Shown here piece by piece: positions 56,001 through 64,000 of a stretch of DNA of 64,000 nucleotides. The notes below the pieces were generated by a model that saw nothing but the letters and a program-made list of their open reading frames with translations, had not been told where the DNA came from and ran no database searches. Both the position numbers and the translations under genes were made by a program. Source of the stretch: Pedobacter sp. AK013 (GTDB taxonomy: Bacteria > Bacteroidota > Bacteroidia > Sphingobacteriales > Sphingobacteriaceae); assembly GCF_014205835.1 (NCBI RefSeq), contig NZ_JACHCQ010000007.1, positions 121,104 to 185,103 of the forward strand, written 5' to 3'. The first letter of the stretch is position 1, and each line of letters begins with the position of its first letter.

Positions 56001-56401
56001 GAAATTAAAATCCGGTTATTTAACTGCGTTATTTTAAAACGTTTGGAATTAAACAACACATCAAGCAGTTCCTGAACGGTACGTTTTTGTACCGGGATAT
56101 TAATTTCCTTTAATTCTTTAAGATCGGTATTTCTATAAATGAAAATAAAGGGTGTTTGCTTTTGAATTTTTTCAATAGCAGAAAATACACTCTCATGATT
56201 TAATCCTAATACGACTTCTGTGGTAGAGATCGACTGACCTTTGGTGTTAGAAGCAAAGATTAATGAAGAGGTGGCAAAAGTTATTATAGCTAGTACAAAG
56301 CTTAAACGCATAATCTGACGAATTAGATGTCGTGATTTTTTAGAAGCGAAAAATTTCTTACAGGGATTTCCGCCCTCTGCTGATTGTGCAGAAAATTTCA
56401 T
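53018..56401 (-). CDS. SusC-family TonB-dependent receptor with STN domain
   Basis: A 1,127-residue receptor. A cytoplasmic head and signal anchor (residues about 28-50) are followed by an STN domain (VFSAIEKIQKQTPFIFIYRN, about 70-130), a carboxypeptidase-D-like domain (GIVVDEDGVPIPGVSILFKQ, about 145-215), the TonB-box region (IQIIGYGTTTRKTSTGSVAS), the plug and a barrel ending RTIVFGVNCSF. The frame is intact, unlike the SusC at 1552. The STN domain indicates control through the FecR and sigma genes upstream at 56581 and 57728. It imports a SusD-captured ligand with TonB energy. Confidence 0.97.
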   Translation of the reverse strand: MKFSAQSAEGGNPCKKFFASKKSRHLIRQIMRLSFVLAIITFATSSLIFASNTKGQSISTTEVVLGLNHESVFSAIEKIQKQTPFIFIYRNTDLKELKEINIPVQKRTVQELLDVLFNSKRFKITQLNNRILISSIKPEVKALPVDIRISGIVVDEDGVPIPGVSILFKQNNRLSTATDRNGQFGINLPDEGTKVLLFTCIGYQNTEQLIGLENSYKIVMKPSVGSLNEIQIIGYGTTTRKTSTGSVASITAKEIEKQPVGNPLAALSGRMSGVLIAQNNGVPGGAVQVQIRGQNSLSSGGIPLYVIDGVPFTNFNGGSPATDNLNAFGTSGASGGISPFSMINPSDIERIDILKDADATSIYGSRAANGVVLITTKKGKPGKVKIGLNLNTGFTEVNRLIPMLDLEQYLAMRTEAFKNDGVTPNTNNAPDLTVWDRNSSTDFQKMFIGNRGHINEIQASMSGGNEQTRFFFNSAYRRESTVFLGDNNDKRFSSRLNLDHSSLNKKFTASFSVSYANDNTNIPTGDVSSVYNLPPNLPLYDAAGKLFWSTNYANPLATLLKRYTGVTNNLIANANLKYTILQGLTAKANFGYTNTRLDQTATNPASSQNPANNPSSSAEFTNLNAQNWIIEPTLDYVKNIGGGVLTALVGTSFQQNTSNGLDLFGSNYSNESLLGTLGAAGTTTVIYNNIVKYKYNAVFAKLNYNWREKYLLNATFRRDGSSRFGPKNRFGNFGAIGAGWVFSNEDFVKDNLSFLSFGKLRGSYGTTGNDQIANYIYLPLYSSSSTYLGNAATNVGSLSNESIQWETTKKMEFAVDLGFLKDRISFTANYYRNRSTDQITLNALATQSGYSAYTLNLPATIQNKGLELELNTSNVLTKDFSWRTSANITFNSNKVTEFPNLDKSFYSTTYIVGQPINVIRLYHFLGVNPANGAAMYEDRDGDGSITGNDRYVANIGTPFFGGFNNTFTYKGFELGIFFQFNHRFGVTQIVNNRPGALGNQNDYWLGRWTPTNTNASLPGASATAGSVIAASYNNFTSSDAVYGDASYLKLRSVNLSYALPSEWLKQIKMSSCNIFIQGQNLYTWAKNKYILDTETTVPGGPPGLGTGTLSQVLPPLRTIVFGVNCSF

Positions 56402-56443
56402 AATTTTAAATGTTTTAAATGATGCCTAATTGTTTAATACATG

Positions 56444-56506
56444 CTGTTCCAATTGCAGTTGGAACAGTGCAAATTTCATCTCTCTGTCTTGCAAGGACAG
56501 GGAGAT
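56444..56506. other. Two hairpins in the fecR-susC spacer
   Basis: CTGTTCCAA-TTGCAG-TTGGAACAG (56444-56467) is a 9-bp perfect hairpin. ATCTCTCTGTC with GACAGGGAGAT (56478-56506) is an 11-bp hairpin with one G-T pair; T-run follows on the plus strand. They lie in the leader of the minus-strand susC and could be processing or attenuation structures. Confidence 0.5.
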
Positions 56507-56580
56507 TTTTTCATCAAATGCGGAAATAATAGAGTACTTTCATGTGGTTTGGTTGTTTGGTTTTGGTTGATATTGATTAT

Positions 56581-57573
56581 TTAATTATTGCAATCCTTGC
56601 CCGAAATTAAAATCTCGTTAGCTTTGGTTACGTATGCTGCATTATTAAAGGAAGTTATTACCTGCAAAATCTCGTCTAAACTTTCTCCTTTTTGAAAAGT
56701 TGTGGTAAAGCGGCAATTTTTACCGTGATCATCCACAAATGTAATTTTAGTTCCGAAGCGTTTAGCCAATACCTCAACAGCATCCTTCATGGTAATGTCT
56801 TCGAAGAAAATATCTTTTGCCTGCCAGTCTACAACCTCTTGAGATATCACTTTGGTTAGGCTTGGCATTTTTCTTTTCTCATCAAAGATTAGCTGTTGAT
56901 TAGCTGTAAGTACGCCTAAGAGCTTTTGATGATCCTGCACACTCACTTTGCCACGGGTTACTGTTATTACAACTTTTTGCCCCGCTATGGCTTTGATATT
57001 AAAAGCAGTACCTAAAACAGTTGTTTTAACTTTCCCTGCATGAACAATAAAGGGCTTAACCGTATCATGAACAATGTCAAAATATCCTTCCCCTTTAAGG
57101 GTTACTTCTCTGGTATTTCCATTAAAATGCTGGGGATACAGCAATACTCCACCATTATTTAATATCACCGTACTCCCATCTGGTAATACAATTTTTTTAT
57201 GCTCCGTTTTTGCTACTACATTAACAACTGCTACATTGGCTTTAGCTGTTATTTTTTGTGCTTCAGGCTTAAAGAAATAAAAAGTAGAAAAACCCGCAAT
57301 TAATAGTATAGCGGCCCAACCTATCCAGGCAAAATTTAATTTAAACGGCTTCTTTTCTTCCCCGCCAACAATTTCGTTGAAAATTTTATTGGCCTTACTT
57401 TCTGCCATAGTTTCTTCAGATTGAAATAAATCCCAATCTTTTTCCATTAAGCGTCTTTCAAATTCAATATTGTTTGAGGCGTTAAGATGATTAAATAAAA
57501 CGCTCTTTTCTTCTTCTGATATAGTATTGTGAGCATATTTCTCCAGAAGTTCACTTATTTCTTCATTTTTCAT
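56581..57573 (-). CDS. FecR-family anti-sigma factor
   Basis: A 330-residue protein: cytoplasmic domain (ISELLEKYAHNTISEEEKSV), one transmembrane helix (FAWIGWAAILLIAGFSTFYF, about residues 80-100), periplasmic FecR core (KIVLPDGSTVILNNGGVLLY, about 130-150) and DUF4974-like C-terminus (ITMKDAVEVLAKRFGTKITF). It sits between the sigma gene (154 bases upstream) and the STN-containing SusC (179 bases downstream), the usual order. Confidence 0.95.
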   Translation of the reverse strand: MKNEEISELLEKYAHNTISEEEKSVLFNHLNASNNIEFERRLMEKDWDLFQSEETMAESKANKIFNEIVGGEEKKPFKLNFAWIGWAAILLIAGFSTFYFFKPEAQKITAKANVAVVNVVAKTEHKKIVLPDGSTVILNNGGVLLYPQHFNGNTREVTLKGEGYFDIVHDTVKPFIVHAGKVKTTVLGTAFNIKAIAGQKVVITVTRGKVSVQDHQKLLGVLTANQQLIFDEKRKMPSLTKVISQEVVDWQAKDIFFEDITMKDAVEVLAKRFGTKITFVDDHGKNCRFTTTFQKGESLDEILQVITSFNNAAYVTKANEILISGKDCNN

Positions 57574-57727
57574 ACAAATGGCGATATAGAAAAGATATTA
57601 TCTTGTTCGTTTTAATAGTTGACGTTTGTGAAGTGTAAAAAGGGGTAGCCAAAAAAATATTTTTTTGATATTTTTAAATTTCAACCGCATTTTAAAAGAA
57701 AACCCTATAAAATAGGGATAGATAGGC

Positions 57728-58324
57728 TTATTTTAGCAATCCAATAAAAACGAAAGATATAAGTGGTATGGCATTATTTTCGCCAACCATGTTACGTAAT
57801 GTTTTTAGGGCTTCTCTTAAATGAACCTTAACAGTAGCTGGTGCAATATGGAGTATTTCAGCAACTTCTTTTTGTTTCATACCTTCAATATGGCACATCC
57901 GATAAACAAGTCCTTGTTGTTTGGGTAGCTTATCCAGTAACTGATCAACATAACTTTGCGCATCTTTTCGCATAATGGCATCTTCAGTCCCGGTATCCTG
58001 TTCACTCCACGCTATTTTCTGTAAGTCTGTTGTTTTATTTTCGGCAGCAATAGCTCTAAGTGCATCTAAAGTAAGATTAACGGCAATTCTGCGAATGTAT
58101 CCACCAAAGTTTTCAATTGTATTTAGATTCTCTCTTTTTAACCAGATTTTAAGAAAGGTTTCCTGAACCACCTCTTCGGCCCTTTCTTTAGATTTCAGGT
58201 ACCTATTTGCGTAAGAAAAAACTTTATTCTTATAAGCATCAAAGATCAAGCGAAAGGCCTGTTGATCGCCAACAGCTATTTTGAGCATTAAATCTCGTGC
58301 CTCTCCCAATTCCTTATTTTGCAT
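57728..58324 (-). CDS. ECF RNA polymerase sigma factor
   Basis: A 198-residue ECF sigma. Region 2: AFRLIFDAYKNKVFSYANRY and EEVVQETFLKIWLKRENLNT. Region 4: LPKQQGLVYRMCHIEGMKQK and EVAEILHIAPATVKVHLREA. A hydrophobic C-terminal tail is again present (IPLISFVFIGLL). It heads the sigma-FecR-SusC-SusD-TlpA-TlpA unit, which it probably activates. The 539 bases upstream (58325-58863) show no gene I can support. Confidence 0.95.
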   Translation of the reverse strand: MQNKELGEARDLMLKIAVGDQQAFRLIFDAYKNKVFSYANRYLKSKERAEEVVQETFLKIWLKRENLNTIENFGGYIRRIAVNLTLDALRAIAAENKTTDLQKIAWSEQDTGTEDAIMRKDAQSYVDQLLDKLPKQQGLVYRMCHIEGMKQKEVAEILHIAPATVKVHLREALKTLRNMVGENNAIPLISFVFIGLLK

Positions 58325-58863
58325 ATACTAATATAATATTTTCAAAGCAGGTTTTCTTGGTTGACAAAGTGTTTTTATCATGCAAAAAGGCCTCATCCAT
58401 TAAATAACGCTAATTTAAAAACAACTCATACGGTGTTAAAAATTAATTGCTAACCTGCAATGGTGTAAATTATATTTTCTGTCTGAATCTATAATTTTTG
58501 GTAAGACTACAAAAAAATCCGATTATTTCCTGTAAATAAGGATACAATTTGACAATAGGTTTCTTAAAAAACAACTGTTCTATCTTAAAATACTGCAATT
58601 TCATTCACAACATTGTGCAGATGTAACAGTTATCGAACAAATCAGGCAATACGAGACTGTTTTAACCACTGGAGTGCAAATAAGAGATAAAAAATGATTG
58701 AAATTAGACTTTAAAGTCACCATTAAAACTAGACTAAAGCTCAAAAAGTTAGACAATTTAAAAGCCAACGCATACGTTTTCGTATTTTTCTTAAAGGGGA
58801 TCATTAAAAGAATAGATGATTATGCAGACTGTTAAAATAGTTATATTGCGCCGCTAAATCATA

Positions 58864-60051
58864 ATGAACAATTCAAAAAACGCTAATCTTAACAAACTAT
58901 TCTCATTTCTATTAAAAAAGGAGTGCGTAATTGCCATTTATCTTCTATTGGCTATTGTAGCAGGTTATAAACAGTACCATCATCATACTTACAACAACTA
59001 TCTGATTTTCAAATATGTATATTGGCACACAGTAGATCTGCAAAATTTATACAATAACTATCCAGAATATATAGACAGCAACCATTACGGGCCTTTATTT
59101 TCAGTCTTTATTGCTCCTTTTGCACTGTTACCCGATGGTTTAGGCACTGTGCTTTGGAATGTGGCCAATGTATTGATTTTACTTTGTGGAATTTACAGTC
59201 TTCCCATATCGTTAAACAAGCGTACTATCATTGCCTGGATCTGTGCACACGAAGCCTTAACAGCACTCTTTAGTTTTCAGTTTAACATTGCCCTCACGGG
59301 AACTATTTTACTCAGTTTTTCTTATCTTATTAAAAAGAAAGAAATACAGTCGGCTTTTTTTATTGCCTTTGGTACTTTGGTTAAACTATATGGAATTGTT
59401 GGACTTGCTTTTTTCTTCTTTACCAAAAACAAGCTAAAATTCATTTTAGGCTGTTTCATTGCATTTGCACTACTATTTGCCCTGCCAATGGCGATTTCAT
59501 CTCCGGCATTCGTAATTCAATCATATAGCGATTGGTATCATTCCCTAGCGCATAAAAATGATTTAAATGCATCATTAACTTCCTTTCAGGATATTTCTTT
59601 GATGGGTATTGTAAGGAGGGCAACAGGTAATATAAACATCCCCAATACCCCTTTTTTATTGGTTGGTGTTATATTATTTGGTTTACCTTATTTACGGATT
59701 AAGCAATATAAATACCTCGGCTTTAGGTTAATGTTATTGGCATCGACACTTATTTTTACGGTCATATTTAGCAGCGGTTCCGAATCGCCAACCTATATTA
59801 TTGCTTTTGCAGGTGTTGCCATTTGGTTTATGGTGCAGCAAAACCCAAAAAAAGGTTGGATAACAGCGTTGTTTGTTTTTGCATTTGTATTAACCAGCCT
59901 ATCGCCAACCGATATTTTTCCCAGACCGGTTAAAGAATTTATTCGTCTATATTCGCTTAAAGCCCTACCTTGCGTTATCATTTGGCTAACTATAATTTAT
60001 CAAATGATGAAAGAAGATTTTGAGTCTTATCTGATTGCCGATAATGAGTAA
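58864..60051 (+). CDS. GT87-type polytopic membrane glycosyltransferase
   Basis: A 395-residue membrane protein with about ten helices. An early extracytoplasmic loop contains DLQNLYNNYPEYIDSNHYGPLF and resembles the donor-binding loop of GT-C enzymes (DUF2029/GT87, mannosyl- or arabinosyltransferases using polyprenyl-phosphate sugars). Its stop overlaps the start of the GT2 gene by 8 bases, which points to a functional link: the GT2 enzyme could make the lipid-linked sugar that this protein uses. The acceptor is unknown. Confidence 0.8.
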   Translation: MNNSKNANLNKLFSFLLKKECVIAIYLLLAIVAGYKQYHHHTYNNYLIFKYVYWHTVDLQNLYNNYPEYIDSNHYGPLFSVFIAPFALLPDGLGTVLWNVANVLILLCGIYSLPISLNKRTIIAWICAHEALTALFSFQFNIALTGTILLSFSYLIKKKEIQSAFFIAFGTLVKLYGIVGLAFFFFTKNKLKFILGCFIAFALLFALPMAISSPAFVIQSYSDWYHSLAHKNDLNASLTSFQDISLMGIVRRATGNINIPNTPFLLVGVILFGLPYLRIKQYKYLGFRLMLLASTLIFTVIFSSGSESPTYIIAFAGVAIWFMVQQNPKKGWITALFVFAFVLTSLSPTDIFPRPVKEFIRLYSLKALPCVIIWLTIIYQMMKEDFESYLIADNE

Positions 60052-60976
60052 ATTAGTTTCTATAGTAATCCCTGCTTACAACGAAGCCGATAATATTTTT
60101 GTAATAGCCGAAAGTATTAAAAAAGTTTTTTCGACCATCAATTATGGTTATGAAATTATCCTGGTTGACGATGGAAGTGCCGATCATACACTCGAAAAAA
60201 TAAAGGATTATGCTTCAACGGCAGAAAATATATTTTTCCTCGAGTTCTCTAAAAATTTTGGCCACCAACTGGCTGTTAAAGCGGGTATGGACCATGCTTT
60301 TGGCGATTGTGTAATTTCTATGGATTGCGATATGCAACATCCTCCAGAGCTGATTCCAGAAATGTTACAGAAATGGCAGGAAGGTTTCGAAGTGGTGTAC
60401 ACCATCAGGGAAGAAGATAAGAATTTATCAAAAGGAAAAAGAAGCTCATCAAACTTATTCTATAAAATCTTAAACTGGCTATCGGATATTGATCTCGAAG
60501 CTGGCGCCGCCGATTTCCGTTTACTTGATCAAAAAGTTGTTACTGTTTTCAGAAATTTTCATGAAAACGAGCCCTTTTTGCGTGGTCTGGTAAAGTGGCT
60601 TGGCTTTAAGCAGTTTGCCATTCGCTACAATCCGGCAGCGCGTTTTTCGGGAAATAGCAAATATACATTTAAAAAAATGTTAAGGCTGGCCTTGCATGGC
60701 GTTACCTCTTTCAGTATAAAACCGTTGTATTCGGCAGTTTATCTTGGTTTCACTCTGTCTTTTGCCTCTGTGCTGTACATCCCTTACATTATTTACGCAT
60801 TTGTAAACCATGTAGAAGTCTCTGGTTGGGCATCAGTAATCATGACCATTGTCTTTTTTGGAGGGTTACAGCTCATTATCTTGGGCATTATAGGCATTTA
60901 TGTGGGTAAAATGTTTATGCAGTCTAAAAACCGACCTAATTACATTATCCGTTCAACCAATATTCAGCAAAAATAA
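60044..60976 (+). CDS. GT2-family polyprenyl-phosphate glycosyltransferase
   Basis: A 310-residue enzyme. The ATG at 60044 (MSKLVSIVIPAYNEADN) overlaps the upstream stop codon. GT2 motifs: VDDGSADHT (about residue 40), the metal-binding DCDMQHPPE (about 88-96) and an EAGAADFRLLD acceptor-side block. Two C-terminal transmembrane helices (VYLGFTLSFASVLYIPYIIY and IVFFGGLQLIILGIIGIYVG) are typical of DPM1/GtrB/ArnC-like enzymes that load a sugar onto undecaprenyl phosphate. Confidence 0.92.
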   Translation: MSKLVSIVIPAYNEADNIFVIAESIKKVFSTINYGYEIILVDDGSADHTLEKIKDYASTAENIFFLEFSKNFGHQLAVKAGMDHAFGDCVISMDCDMQHPPELIPEMLQKWQEGFEVVYTIREEDKNLSKGKRSSSNLFYKILNWLSDIDLEAGAADFRLLDQKVVTVFRNFHENEPFLRGLVKWLGFKQFAIRYNPAARFSGNSKYTFKKMLRLALHGVTSFSIKPLYSAVYLGFTLSFASVLYIPYIIYAFVNHVEVSGWASVIMTIVFFGGLQLIILGIIGIYVGKMFMQSKNRPNYIIRSTNIQQK

Positions 60977-60977
60977 A

Positions 60978-61757
60978 ATGGTACTGTTAAGTTTTGATAT
61001 CGAAGAGTTTGATATGCCTTTTGAATATGGAAAAGATATTTCTTTCGAAGATCAGATTGCCATTTCAAGGGCGGGTACCATTGCCATTTTAGACATTTTG
61101 GATAAATACGAGGTAAAGGCAACGTTTTTTTGTACCGTTACTTTTGCCGAAAATATTCCCGATCTGATTAAACGGATTACCGATACGGGGCACGAACTTG
61201 CCTCTCATGGTTATTATCATTCAGATTTTAAACCCGAACATTTGCTTCAGTCAAAACTAAGGCTCGAAGAACTTTCAGGTAAAGAAATTACAGGTTACCG
61301 CATGGCCAGAATGATGCCTGTTGACGAAAAGGAAATTGAAAGAGCCGGATATATTTATAATACATCCATTAACCCAACCTATTTGCCTGGGCGATACAAT
61401 AATTTTAATATTTCAAGGACACACTTTATTAAAAATAATGTGTTGCAGATTCCAGCTTCTGTAAGCCCCTTAATTAGGTTCCCCCTATTTTGGCTGTCTT
61501 TTCACAACCTGCCTTTAAGCGTTTACAGAACATTAGCCAGCTGGACTTATAAAAAAGATAAATACCTGAATATCTATTTCCACCCCTGGGAATTTACCGA
61601 TTTAAATGATTTTGAACGATTTGGTTTCCCCGGTTATGTAAGGAAAAATACAGGTAAAAAAATGATCGATCGCATGGAAATATTCATTTCTTGGATGAAG
61701 GGTAAAAATTATCCATTCGGTACCTTTCAGGAGTTTATTAAAAAGCTAGCCCTATAA
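60978..61757 (+). CDS. Polysaccharide deacetylase (carbohydrate esterase 4-like)
   Basis: A 259-residue NodB-fold protein. The start at 60978 (MVLLSFDIEEFDMPFEYG) is one base after the GT2 stop. Catalytic and metal residues are seen in SFDIEEFD and in ASHGYYHSDF (the HxxxH of motif 2), with YRMARMMP for motif 3 and YFHPWEF near the C-terminus. This pattern matches the XrtA/PEP-type deacetylase branch. No signal peptide is seen, so it is probably cytoplasmic or membrane-associated. With GT87 and GT2 it likely tailors an exported glycan. Confidence 0.9.
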   Translation: MVLLSFDIEEFDMPFEYGKDISFEDQIAISRAGTIAILDILDKYEVKATFFCTVTFAENIPDLIKRITDTGHELASHGYYHSDFKPEHLLQSKLRLEELSGKEITGYRMARMMPVDEKEIERAGYIYNTSINPTYLPGRYNNFNISRTHFIKNNVLQIPASVSPLIRFPLFWLSFHNLPLSVYRTLASWTYKKDKYLNIYFHPWEFTDLNDFERFGFPGYVRKNTGKKMIDRMEIFISWMKGKNYPFGTFQEFIKKLAL

Positions 61758-61863
61758 GTTCTTATATGGTATTTTTTTTTGCGTTTAGGGCAGTTACCGG
61801 AGCACGGGAACAAACCTAAATAGCTGTAATGGCTTTGCGCTTCTAAAAAAAAGCTTTAAAGGC

Positions 61864-63636
61864 TTATTTATAAGTTTCGGCCAATTTTAAGGCATTGTAA
61901 GCATTAACAATACCTCCGCTCACACATATTTCGCTAAAAGGTACACGGGTGTTCTCACCTCTTTCATTTTTATATTTTACCTTGTGTGTTACTTTAGAAA
62001 CCGATTTTATGATAATCTCTCTTACCTGGGCTGGTTTTAAATCTGGATAATAGCTTAAAATTAATGCAGCCAAGCCAGCCACAACCGGAGAAGCCATGCT
62101 TGTTCCATCAGCCTCTTCATATTTATTGTCAGGCACTGTCGATTTAATTAAAAACCCCGGAGCAAAAACATCAACACTATATTTACCATAATTAGAGAAA
62201 TCGGCTTTCAGATTATCATCATCTTTGTAAGCACTTGCGCCTACTTCGATCCAATTATTGGCGTGGGGCAGGTTAAATTTTGCTGAGTCAATAGGTACTG
62301 GTTTTACTAATGTAGATCGATCATAAGATGGCCTCATACCCATTCCGTTATTTTGTGTAATAGGTCTGGGCGGCGTAAAATCTGGCTTGCTTGGTTTTTT
62401 ATTGGCTTCTTTATAAGCTTCAGCCTCTTTACCATCAAAAAACTTATTAGGGTAATTCTCTTCGATATCATTATTCTGGTTGTCGTTTCCAGCTGCATGC
62501 ACCAATAATACCCCTTTAAGTTCTGCATATTTTACCGCCGAGTCTACCGCTTTTTTATCCCACTTATAACTTTTACCAAAACTCATATTAATTACTTTGG
62601 CACCATTATCTACTGCATATCTAATGCCATTGGCCACATCTTTATCGCGTTCATCACCTGTAGGTACCACCCTAATGGCCATAATGCTCACATTATTGGC
62701 TACACCCAAAATACCGATAGAATTGGTACGGTCAGCACCAATAATTCCCGATACGTGTGTACCATGAAAAGCATCCGGTCCTTTTACGTCGTTATTTCCA
62801 TAATCTTTTTGATAAGAATTGCCATAATCATCGCCAACCAGTTCGGCGCGCATATCATATTTAGGATTTAAGTTATACTTTAGCATCGCATCGTATTGCT
62901 TATATCCTTCCTTTATATTCTTATAAAATTTCTCGAAACTCCCATCTTCTTTAGCTCCTTTTCTGATGATTGTTTTTACCTGTTCTTCAGTTTCATCATC
63001 GGCCTTATATCGATCAATATCCTCCATCGTTGGGATTTCTTTTTTATTAATCTTGGCCACAGAATCTAAAACTTTGTTAATAGCAATCAGAACTGAAAAG
63101 GTATTGCTGGCATCTTCATATTTCTTACCGAAATCGCCAACCATCTTCTTATAAAGTTTAAATTCTTCCTTTTGCGTACTATCCAAAGGCGTTAAATTAG
63201 TTGTTGATTGATATTTTGGCCTATAAATTCTTAACAAACGCACCAGTTCAAGATTATCGAACGCTAAGTTTCCTTTTTTAGAGCCAATAAAATTCCAGCC
63301 ATGGATATCATCAATATAACCATTACCGTCATCGTCTATTCCATTTCCTGGGATTTCCTTTTTATTCGTCCATAAAACACGATGCAAATCAGGATGATCG
63401 GTATCTACTCCACCATCAATTACTGCTACAATAATGTTTTCTTTAGATTTTTTATCTTTTAAAAGTTCGCGATAAGCTTTCTCTGTACTGATGCCAAAAT
63501 ATCCATTCTCTATTAAATCGAGGTTAAACCAATTTGCCGGGAGTTGTACATTTTTACTTTGAGCAAAAACACCAAAGTTTACACACAAAATAAAAGCAAG
63601 AAAAGTTAATTTCTTAAGATTCACATTTATCATCAT
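61864..63636 (-). CDS. Secreted subtilisin-like S8 serine protease
   Basis: A 590-residue protease with a signal peptide (LKKLTFLAFILCVNFGVFAQ). The catalytic triad is present: Asp in VAVIDGGVDTDHPDL (about residue 70), His in FHGTHVSGIIGA (about 293) and Ser in DGTSMASPVVAGLAALIL (about 512). The DDDGNGYIDDIHGWNF block and a 170-residue insertion between Asp and His (helical, KKMVGDFGKKYEDASN) are seen in Bacteroidota members. There is no C-terminal T9SS-type domain, so secretion is likely only to the periplasm or cell surface. It is monocistronic and convergent with the deacetylase gene. Confidence 0.95.
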   Translation of the reverse strand: MMINVNLKKLTFLAFILCVNFGVFAQSKNVQLPANWFNLDLIENGYFGISTEKAYRELLKDKKSKENIIVAVIDGGVDTDHPDLHRVLWTNKKEIPGNGIDDDGNGYIDDIHGWNFIGSKKGNLAFDNLELVRLLRIYRPKYQSTTNLTPLDSTQKEEFKLYKKMVGDFGKKYEDASNTFSVLIAINKVLDSVAKINKKEIPTMEDIDRYKADDETEEQVKTIIRKGAKEDGSFEKFYKNIKEGYKQYDAMLKYNLNPKYDMRAELVGDDYGNSYQKDYGNNDVKGPDAFHGTHVSGIIGADRTNSIGILGVANNVSIMAIRVVPTGDERDKDVANGIRYAVDNGAKVINMSFGKSYKWDKKAVDSAVKYAELKGVLLVHAAGNDNQNNDIEENYPNKFFDGKEAEAYKEANKKPSKPDFTPPRPITQNNGMGMRPSYDRSTLVKPVPIDSAKFNLPHANNWIEVGASAYKDDDNLKADFSNYGKYSVDVFAPGFLIKSTVPDNKYEEADGTSMASPVVAGLAALILSYYPDLKPAQVREIIIKSVSKVTHKVKYKNERGENTRVPFSEICVSGGIVNAYNALKLAETYK

Positions 63637-63923
63637 AATATGTACGTAATACTACAATAATACGGTTTTATTGCTTTCTGAATGAAAGATTTCACATCTT
63701 TTAACAAGAGAAGTCAATCAGTTTTAGAAGCGCACTGGAAGAGGCATATAGGTTCGGTTCCGTCCTGCTGTCTGTTTTACTCCGCCAATGAAGAATCGGC
63801 TCCGTGCCCACTTCCATCAGGGCTGCCTGGAATGGTCCTGTCCTCAGAGAACTTAATGAGCTTAACTTCTTAATGGCAAGAAGGACATCGTCCATTTTCA
63901 TTTGTAATAGTTATAAACGAAGA
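63637..63923. other. Spacer next to the rRNA operon
   Basis: About 290 bases between the protease and the rRNA terminator. A 66-codon minus-strand frame (63701-63901) reads MEVGTEPILHWRSKTDSRTE and so on, but has a skewed composition, no family and overlaps an equally long plus-strand frame. I do not call it a gene; it may be a repeat linked to rrn loci. Confidence 0.3.
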
Positions 63924-63953
63924 AAACCCTTCAACATTGCTGCTGAAGGGTTT
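63924..63953 (-). terminator. rRNA operon terminator
   Basis: AAACCCTTCA pairs exactly with TGAAGGGTTT across a 10-base loop. Reading the minus strand it lies 9 bases past the 5S 3' end and runs into TTTTCTT. Confidence 0.85.
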
Positions 63954-63962
63954 CTTTTAAGA

Positions 63963-64000
63963 TCTGGCACCGACCTACTCTCCCACGTGTTACCGCAGTA
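63963..64000 (-). rRNA. 5S ribosomal RNA, 3' end (cut by window end)
   Basis: On the minus strand TACTGCGGTAACACGTGGGA followed by GAGTAGGTCGGTGCCAGA is the 3' third of a bacterial 5S rRNA (the GGGAGAGTAGGTCG block is diagnostic). The gene continues past the window edge, where 23S, tRNAs and 16S should follow. Confidence 0.95.

Noticed and set aside
58601..58804. 67-codon minus-strand frame before the GT87 gene
   Set aside because: AT-rich by-product with a Ser/Leu/Val-heavy composition, no promoter or family; the whole 58325-58863 gap looks non-coding.
63701..63901. 66-residue protein beside the 5S gene
   Set aside because: No recognisable motif, poor composition and an equally long frame on the other strand; kept only as an unassigned segment.

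Overview
The window reads as a chromosome segment of a Gram-negative Bacteroidota bacterium, most likely Sphingobacteriaceae and Pedobacter-like. The evidence is two SusC/SusD outer-membrane uptake pairs with STN-containing receptors, three ECF sigma/FecR anti-sigma systems, a CusA-type pump fused to its outer-membrane channel, a KdpD made only of the N-terminal sensor half, -7 boxes of the TAnnTTTG type, and moderate-to-low GC. No phage, IS transposase or CRISPR array was recognised.

Layout. (1) 1-9152: tail of an ECF sigma gene, FecR, a frameshifted SusC, SusD and a secreted GH31 glycosidase: a polysaccharide utilisation locus. (2) 9195-13339: a tight cassette of SGNH/GDSL-TPR protein, SxtJ-like membrane protein, 49-residue DUF5989/SxtK-like protein and a frameshifted NodU/CmcH carbamoyltransferase, resembling sxtL-J-K-I of saxitoxin clusters and possibly co-transcribed with GH31. 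(3) 13480-15360: a large secreted lipoprotein with an HEIGH motif. (4) 15639-22858: a Cus/Czc heavy-metal efflux operon (DUF6660 small protein, CusA-CusC fusion, CusB), followed by a second, partial copy of the cusB 3' end and a small secreted protein gene between the copies. (5) 23151-30367: regulators and redox genes (AraC/FAD monooxygenase, LuxR, SDR/HxlR, DinB, WYL) and a frameshifted DUF3667 protein. (6) 30958-35723: a third sigma/FecR/STN system in which the STN protein is not a TonB receptor but carries a 15-16-residue surface repeat and a barrel-like C-terminus, with an STN-less paralogue next to it. (7) 35881-37637: SDR, a degenerate kdpD 3' fragment and a DoxX-like gene. (8) 37817-45814: the kdp potassium-uptake operon (26-residue membrane peptide, KdpF, A, B, C, porin, 82-residue membrane protein, KdpD) with hairpin repeats in four of its spacers. 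(9) 46322-48898: a GH51 arabinofuranosidase with an extra N-terminal domain. (10) 48974-58324: sigma, FecR, SusC, SusD and two TlpA-type thioredoxins. (11) 58864-61757: GT87, GT2 and polysaccharide deacetylase in overlapping order. (12) 61864-64000: an S8 protease, then the 3' end of a 5S rRNA gene on the minus strand.

Recurring themes. Cell-surface signalling (STN to FecR to sigma) appears three times, twice with SusC and once with a non-transporter. Degenerate palindromic repeats occupy many spacers. Three genes (SusC, carbamoyltransferase, DUF3667) are each interrupted by one single-base indel, which suggests sequencing error or very recent inactivation. Two minus-strand genes (cusB, kdpD) have a diverged copy of their own 3' end 870-890 bases downstream, with a foreign-looking plus-strand gene in between: the same unusual architecture twice.
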